Assembly: GCA_029582165.1 (NCBI GenBank)
Contig: CM055869.1
Span: 59,219,518 to 59,283,517, forward strand
DNA from: Portulaca oleracea
Lineage: Eukaryota; Streptophyta; Magnoliopsida; Caryophyllales; Portulacaceae
DNA length: 64,000 nt
Direction: 5' to 3'
The first letter of the stretch is position 1; every line of letters begins with the position of its first letter. The position numbers were made by a program, and so were the translations under genes. The notes below the pieces were generated by a model. The model was not told where the DNA came from, did no database searches, and worked only from the letters and a program-made list of their open reading frames with translations. Shown in pieces: positions 57,100 through 64,000 of this stretch.

Positions 57100-60000
57100 C
57101 TATATTTTGATTCATTTGTTATGTGCTTGTTTCTAGCAGTAGGAGGAAGTTCTGTTATAGATTGATATATCTGTTAGATGCTACGTCTTTTTTATGTAAA
57201 GATGCAAAGGTAAAATGTTTTGAACCACTTTTTGATGTATATTTTTCAAGTTGATTATAAGGAAGCAATTGGGAAATGTTGTTCAATCTTTTTTTTTTGT
57301 CTAGTTTTTCGAGGGAAAAATGCAATAAAGGCACAAGTATTCTCAGAATTTAGTTCTTTATTTTGTTGGTTGGGGTGTAACCTCATGTAATGTTAGAAAT
57401 TCTGGCTTAAAAAGGTTGAAATGACTAGGTGCACATTCCTTTCATGAAGCATCTAAGAAGTGAGAACGAAACATGCTGAAATTTTGAAAAAGTTTGTAGT
57501 GATTTGTGAGATCAATCATCGATCTTTAAAGCATTTTTGGTGTCACAACCTATGTGTTTGATATGTAGTAATATAATCATGAATACGCCACGGAGATAAA
57601 AGTGAGAATATAACCATGAGAACATGAATATATGGTGAGGTAATATATTTTCGTGTTTGGGACATATAGGAATGGAGTAATGAATATGAGGATGAAATTT
57701 AGAAAATAAATGTTCCATGTAAAGGAAGGCTAAATATTTCCTCTTTCTTCCTCTTGGGTTAGTTGGAGGCTTAGATCAAGTTTCTTTTGATTTTTTGCCT
57801 TTTTATGAGCATGATCATGTTGGTTATTGAGAAAGGTGAAGGCATTGTTACTCAAATTGTTTTGATCTCATTATGAGAGATCCTAAATCATCACATCAAA
57901 GATTGAAATGTTAACGATACCATTAATGTTACTAAAATTGTGTTGAAATTCAAATTTTCTGTCGATTTGAGTATTTAAGTTAAAGCCTAATGAACAAGGT
58001 GGTAAATAGATTATCTAATAGCAAACCAACAAAATGTAAGGAGGATTAGGATGTAATTTGACTACTTAATGAACCGATTAGCTAAAAGTAGCCAAAAACT
58101 ATCATGTTTAAACAACATTTAGAGATGGTCATATCTACCGTAATGTTGTTTTTATGGGTCAAGGATTAGTCCAACTATTTAAGTCTAAACCATATATTTT
58201 GTAAAAGGAAGAAAGAAAAAAGAAAAAAGAAACAACAACTTTCAGTGTGAGTCCCACTTTTACATAATCTGAAAAGATATGAATAAACCTCAAAAACAAA
58301 GAACAATTGAGAAAACTTTTGCAAAACAAAGGTGGAATGGGAAGAAAGAAGGAAGAAAAGGCAACCCAATTCTATAAATAACATTAGCTATATCCTACCA
58401 TGAGATGCAACGCCACCACCATGTTTAGAGCAAATATACATCCTCTTCTTCAATGCAAACATGAAGTCTACATTGTTATTCTTATTCTTCAATACAAAAG
58501 TGAGACAATTTTGTGGTAAAGTTGTTCGTGGGACCATCTCACATTAGCAACCATCAACTCAACTTTATTTTCCTTTTTTTGAAAAATGTTTGCAAGATGG
58601 TTTTATGATTAAGAACATCTCACGTTAGAATTGTCGTTAAAAATTATGATGTATATACCCAACTTTGTACTGAGACACTTGTATAACCCATCCTACGATC
58701 GGCCTATATATTGTCCATACAATACAACTTTTATTTTTTGAACAAAGTTAATCCAAACAAGGTGCAAAATTGGCTAGAAAGTCCGTAATATAGTGTATAA
58801 ACAACAAATAGACTCATCATAAAAGAGATCAAATATATCTCAATAGAAAATTGAGTACATTATCATCCAACATTTCCAAAAGCTCAATGTATCATCACCC
58901 CCAAAACCCATTACAAAAGTATTATGTGCTATTATATCTTCGAATATCTTTTAATATGATCTTGTATCCATAATCTGAATTGTTGAAAAAGATTAACGTT
59001 TCAACTTCAACTGTAATGGACTAAAGTAAAATACCTCACTAGACCCCCTTTCTTTCTGCTTCCTTTTATGGAGTAGAAAGTAGCAAACGGTTTCTAAAAT
59101 GTCAATTAATTATTAAAAAATCCGATCTTAATAATAGTTTTATAGAATTTTCAATGATATATATGTAATCTTTTCATGGAAAGTGAAAACAAATCCATAA
59201 ATTAGAGGCCCATTTCAGCATGCCCTTGATTTTGGGCTACAATTCTTTTGTTCTGGTTTGGGCCTTTGCAAATTTGTAAGTGACAACAGTCCAATTCAAT
59301 AATTTTGACATAAATTTGATATAAAATTATTAAGAAATTACAAATTTGATGTAAATTGACTCGATTATATATGAAGTTGACATAGCCAGAAAATAAAAGT
59401 TTACAACTTGGGTGAAGATAAGATTTTTTTTCTATAAAAAAAGAAGATAGGATATGCTTAATTGACATGAAATTAATTTGTTTATTAAATGCATTGACTT
59501 GAACAAATCTTATGCTCCAACTCTAAATTTAGAGGGGCTATTTTTCGGTCCATCTTTGAGATGTTTAAGTTATAAAATTGACTACTATGAATTAATTTTA
59601 TCTGTATTATTTAATGTGTATCTTAATAAAATTCTATATGATTTTGAAAGAATTGTGGCCCATTTTTTTTTTCCTCAAAAACATATCCCACAATCAATGG
59701 TTGGCTAAACAATTAAAAGTCCACATTTCTTTTACTTACTAGTGAAAAATTCCAAAATACAGTTGCAACTTGCTAGTAGTTCATACTTCATATATACCAT
59801 CTGCTTGCTAGCACATAGTTTGCGAAAACAAAAGGAGAACACAATATATTTTTTTTTTGATGGAAGAGAACACAATATTAGAAAAGTTATAGGATTATAC
59901 ATACATACATACTACGATTTCCTATTTTACTATTTATTTGACATCGTATTGAATTTCGGAAAATTCATAAACATAAATAATAGAGTGCAGAAGCGGAGTT

Positions 60001-62800
60001 AGAGTGAGTTCATGGGGGCTCAAATGACTTTGTTTTTTTGAAAAAGAAAATAAATATTGTTAATTGTTTTTGTCACTAAAGTAATTTATATAAGATTTGT
60101 CATAATTCATGAAAAGTCATGAAATATTAATTGCTTCAGCGATTAGCTCATTTTCAATATTGTTTTTATCTAAAAGTTCATTATGTTCTACTTTTACAAT
60201 TGTGTGCAATGTTAAACACGACTGAAAGCTGGCTTGATGGAAAATCTACGTGACAAGCTGGAAATTTAGTGGAAAATCTACATAGCATGTCGAAAACTTG
60301 GTGGTTGTACACTAAAATACAACATTTTTTTAAATTTTGGTTTACCCAAATACAATTCTAAAGTACAGTATACCACAATTCAAATCTCTAAAATATAGTG
60401 CACTACAATCCAATTTTCCTTTACTATATGGTGTGTTTGGTGGCAAAGAAAAACCATTTTTTTGGAAAATAGTTTTCACTGTAAAATGATTTTCCTAGAA
60501 AATGAGTTTTCAATTGTATTTTCAATCGTATGGTATATTTTCCATTTTTCTAAAAAATGATGAGAAAGATGATATCTTGCTTGTTGGCAATGGCGACTGT
60601 GAGGCAGCAATATATAGAATAATTAGTGGTAGAAGGTGGTGCTAGAGGCACTCGTATATGGTAGACATGGGAGGGGGAGGAAGTGAGTTGTGTGAATAAC
60701 TTGAGTCAAGAAAATGAGTTTTCTTAGGATTGGTCTCAAGAAAATAATTTACAAGCAGAAGGAAAAATGAATTTTCTATAAGCTATTTTTTTCTCCATTT
60801 CTATTCACCAAATACCGAAAAATAGGAAAATAATACACACTATATTGAAAATTTTAAGGAATGAAATAATGAATCTTTTACTACGCTTTTGCTAATAATC
60901 ATGACGAATATTCTAAAGGCAAATTTATTTCCTCCTTTTCGTGCCATAAAGCTATATATATGTGCAAGTGTATAACCCCACGAAGATGTTGGTGACGTAC
61001 AATTATGTAGCAATTTTTCATGGACTTTTGACAAAGTGAAAAATTTAGTGAAAAATTTACAAGACAATATAAAACTTGACAAACTTTTTCCCTTAATTGC
61101 TTTGCTCTTTATAAAGTTGTTCCACTTAGCATATCCTCTCTCGTGCTTTTCATCTATGATAAAATAAAGTAAAAGACTAGTCAAATATAAATATTGAATA
61201 CAAAGATAATTATCCAATTTAACTCAAATTTACCACCTCTATTCATACTTTTAGCATTTAACTATTTTTTTCATTGTCTATCACAGATTAAGGTAAAATA
61301 ATATGTCAAACGTTGAAAATTGAGGACCAGATTAAATCAATAAATTTAAATTTAAAAATAGCATTTCACTCTGTTTCTATCTTGCGCAACTCTTTGTATA
61401 AAATTTCAATAAACAAAACATTACATCATACTAAGTCAATCTTTATGTATTTGTCTAACTATAAGCTAGAAAATATGCAAATGCACAAATACAATTGGTT
61501 AATTAATTGAAGTTTGTGAATAGTAAATGAAGAACTTTTAAATATAATTATCTATAAAACTTGTTTACTAAGTTTAAAATTGACAAAGTAGTTATTATTA
61601 AAAACAAAACTGATAACTAAAAAAAAGAAAAAAAATGTAAGGATAAAAGGGTCAATAATGATTGACTTCATCACTCTATTAGTGAATCTCTCAATCTACT
61701 TTTATTTTCTCCCCTTTATTCAAGATTGTACCGTGTGGTATAGGAAAAGAATATTTCAATGCCCTTTTTTCTCATGCCAAAATTGACGGACATTGAAAAT
61801 TAACACCAATTAAGAGGATTCATAAAGTTTATCAAAATTTATTCAACGCCCGAAAAAGTTGGGTATATATAGTTTTTTATATTTATATTTATATTTAATA
61901 ATCCACTTACATGTATAATTTGAATAAAGTATTCACTCATTTAATTTTTGTACAAAAACTAATTTAACAAAAGCCTCAATGATTTCATACCCTTATACAT
62001 ATTCATATTCTATTTTACCCTTAATAATTACGTAATACAAAAGAGAGGTTAGGCATTTTAAAGGTTCATGTTAAAGACATTTAATTAAATAATTTTCTAA
62101 CTAACTACCTCATGATTTTTATTTTTTATTCGATACTAGTTTTCTCTATTAACCCTAAAAGTCACATGAAAAAAATAGAGGTACTAATACACTAAAATTG
62201 GTAGTACAATGTAAAAAAAAAGGAAAAAAAATTTAGAGCTAGAAAAAATTTATAAAACTTACAAAAGTAGACTTTTTTTGTGGTTGACAAATCTGATCAA
62301 ACTGGTGAAACAAACCAGATAAACCGATTAGCTAGGTTTAAATTGAGTAATTCAGTTAAAAAATGTTCATGAACTGACTTATCCAGTTAACAACCAAAAC
62401 GGTAATGAATATTCTCATGAATGTACACCCTCAATCTAATATCATGTATGAAACCAACTCAACCAAAAACTTAAACTGGTAGTCGAAGACATTTGAACAA
62501 TTTGCATTACTTGATACAAATTTAAGAATAGTAATATATTTTTATCCGAATTTTAAACAATTTTTAATTTGACTCGAAAAGATATTATTAAGTTGTGTTC
62601 ATGATCATGAAATGATGGCAAGCTTGTCCTTAATAATGATTTAGGATTATTGTATAGTGACAAACCTAGAAAATGGGACCCAAAAAACAAGTTTATGTCA
62701 ATTCTTTTCATGTCCTTTGTATTTTCATGTAATTAATCCTTCACCCAAAATAATAAAAAATCTGAGTGCAAAGCAAATGACAGAAGACTATTGATAAATA
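57100..62800. other. Gene-free AT-rich intergenic region
   Basis: No coding exon, RNA gene or conserved protein text was recognised. Around 60424-60818 the ends GGTGTGTTTGGTG and CACCAAATACC are complementary, suggesting an old MITE with TTTTCC/GGAAAA-rich interior. Related GAAAATGATTTTC text occurs at 21440-21760 and in the first 140 bp of the window. Confidence 0.5.
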
Positions 62801-63310
62801 ACTCATCTGTTTCACATTAATTGTCGTCTTTGAAAATCATACAGTCAAATTATAAAAAATTTCACCATAAATTCTCAATATATACAATGAGTTGCTATAT
62901 AAAATTATCACAGTTAAATTTGTAACGAAAAATACTATCATAAAAGTATAATATTGCAATTGTTAATAACATACTCCCTTCGTTCCATATTAATTGTCAT
63001 AATTTTGACTTTCATGGTTTCCAATGTCCCACTTTGATTGATAATTTCTTACATAATATGCTATTAACAGTTGCAATGTTATACTTTTATGATTATATAT
63101 TTCGTTACGAATCTAATGGTGGTAATTTTATATAACAAATCATTATATATATTGAGAAATTTATGGTCAAAATTTTTGAAATTTGATTGCACAATTTTCA
63201 AAGACTATAATTAATATGGAACAGAGGGAATATTATGTAATAAATTATCAATCAAAGACTGATATTAAAGACAATAAAAGTCTAAATTATGACAATTAAT
63301 TTGGAGAGAG
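62801..63310. mobile_element. Stowaway-like MITE interrupted by a second copy
   Basis: The outer element starts ACTCATCTGTTTCACATTAATTG and ends GACAATTAATTTGGAGAGAG, TA-flanked. Its body is cut after GCAATTGTTAATAACA by the inner element and resumes TATTATGTAATAAATTATC. The order of internal blocks fits the single copy at 21145-21383. Confidence 0.8.
62974..63230. mobile_element. Inner Stowaway-like MITE
   Basis: Starts CTCCCTTCGTTCCATATTAATTG and ends TTAATATGGAACAGAGGGAA, with TA at 62972-62973 and 63231-63232. It is inserted in opposite relative orientation into its own relative. Well preserved, so it is the younger of the two. Confidence 0.85.
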
Positions 63311-63341
63311 TATTTCGTTTGCAGAAAATTAAAATTAAATA

Positions 63342-63590
63342 CTACCTCCGTCCCTGATTAATTGTCCTTTAAACTAATTTTATGAGACCAAGAAATATAG
63401 GGAATTGGGCAAAAAATTTGTACATTGTCCAAAATGTCCTTGAAAATATCATTGGAAAGGTGCAAAAACTATATTTACAAGGGATAGAATGGGAATTCTA
63501 GTTATTGGAAATGTAAAAATTAGGTAATTGGATAAATAAAAAGGGACAGAGAAATTAGTTAATTGGACAATTAAAAAGGGACAGAGGTAG
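63342..63590. mobile_element. Stowaway MITE of a different family
   Basis: Starts CTACCTCCGTCCCTGATTAA and ends TTAAAAAGGGACAGAGGTAG with TA on both sides. The interior (GTCCAAAATGTCCTTGAAAA) differs from the other Stowaway copies in this window. Confidence 0.85.
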
Positions 63591-64000
63591 TAACATTATA
63601 GTGGTAGAAAAATTTGTAAACATTTCTATCAAAAATAGAAAAAAGTTCATTGACAAATTTAATACTTGGATTTTAACATCGTACATTTGTAGAGTCTAGA
63701 AACTTCACACATAACTTATCTACATAGTTTTTTTGGTATGAGAATACACTTCATTCTAGTTCCATACATGTGCAACTAACTATCAAGATTATTAAATCCG
63801 AAAACTAATTCATTCGAATCACTCCCAAAACTACAAGGAAAAAAAAAAAGAAGAGACTCGTGTGACCAACTATCAACGAGTCCACATTCATTTTTTTACA
63901 ACAATAAGAGATAAGAGGGATTAGACGGTCTTGTTACAAAAACCAACTCGTCCAACCCGACCAAACATATATAATGGACTCAACGAGCCCACATATGGTA

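Overview
The window is nuclear DNA of a eudicot plant. The genes have many short exons with GT-AG introns, the background is AT-rich, and there are many Stowaway-type MITEs, non-LTR and TRIM-type elements and (AT)n microsatellites. The species cannot be fixed from the sequence alone. Three intact multi-exon genes could be rebuilt by hand-splicing with every reading-frame phase consistent. They are a cytosolic NADP-dependent malic enzyme (minus strand, 9881-17312, 19 exons, 584 aa), a gamma-clade RNA-dependent RNA polymerase like Arabidopsis RDR3/4/5 (minus strand, 23794-39667, 19 exons, 981 aa), and a golgin-84-like protein orthologous to Golgin candidate 1 (plus strand, 46033-56813, 22 exons, about 718 aa). 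A fourth locus at the left edge is an LRR receptor-like protein. Its 2.1-kb main exon is intact, but its 5' part is broken.

Layout. 1-4587: RLP gene with a damaged 5' half. 4588-9880: a LINE 3' fragment, a small MITE and about 3 kb of noncoding, decayed-retroelement-like sequence. 9881-17312: malic enzyme with small MITEs in its introns. 17313-23793: intergenic, with Stowaway copies and a striking 864-bp near-perfect hairpin. 23794-39667: RDR gene whose introns hold a Cassandra-type solo LTR, a MULE that carries a coding-like fragment, SINE-like and LINE fragments, another MULE-type MITE and an 85-bp minisatellite. 39668-46032: a three-deep nest of transposons, a decayed RNase H fragment and a degenerate second copy of the RLP 5' exons. 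46033-56813: golgin, with a SINE and a Stowaway hairpin in its introns. 56814-64000: gene-free, with three Stowaway elements, two of them nested.

The order malic enzyme - RDR(gamma) - Golgin candidate 1 matches, from memory, Arabidopsis chromosome 2 (At2g19900 NADP-ME1; At2g19910-19930 RDR3/4/5; At2g19950 GC1). The window therefore looks like an ancient conserved gene block, with one RDR gene where Arabidopsis has three. The genes do not form a pathway: one is carbon metabolism, one probable RNA silencing, one Golgi tethering. The most unusual signals are the long perfect hairpin between the malic enzyme and the RDR gene, the D-Y-D-G-D catalytic loop of the RDR, a foldback element with LTR-like TG...CA ends and a 5-bp target duplication, and the gene-fragment-carrying MULE.
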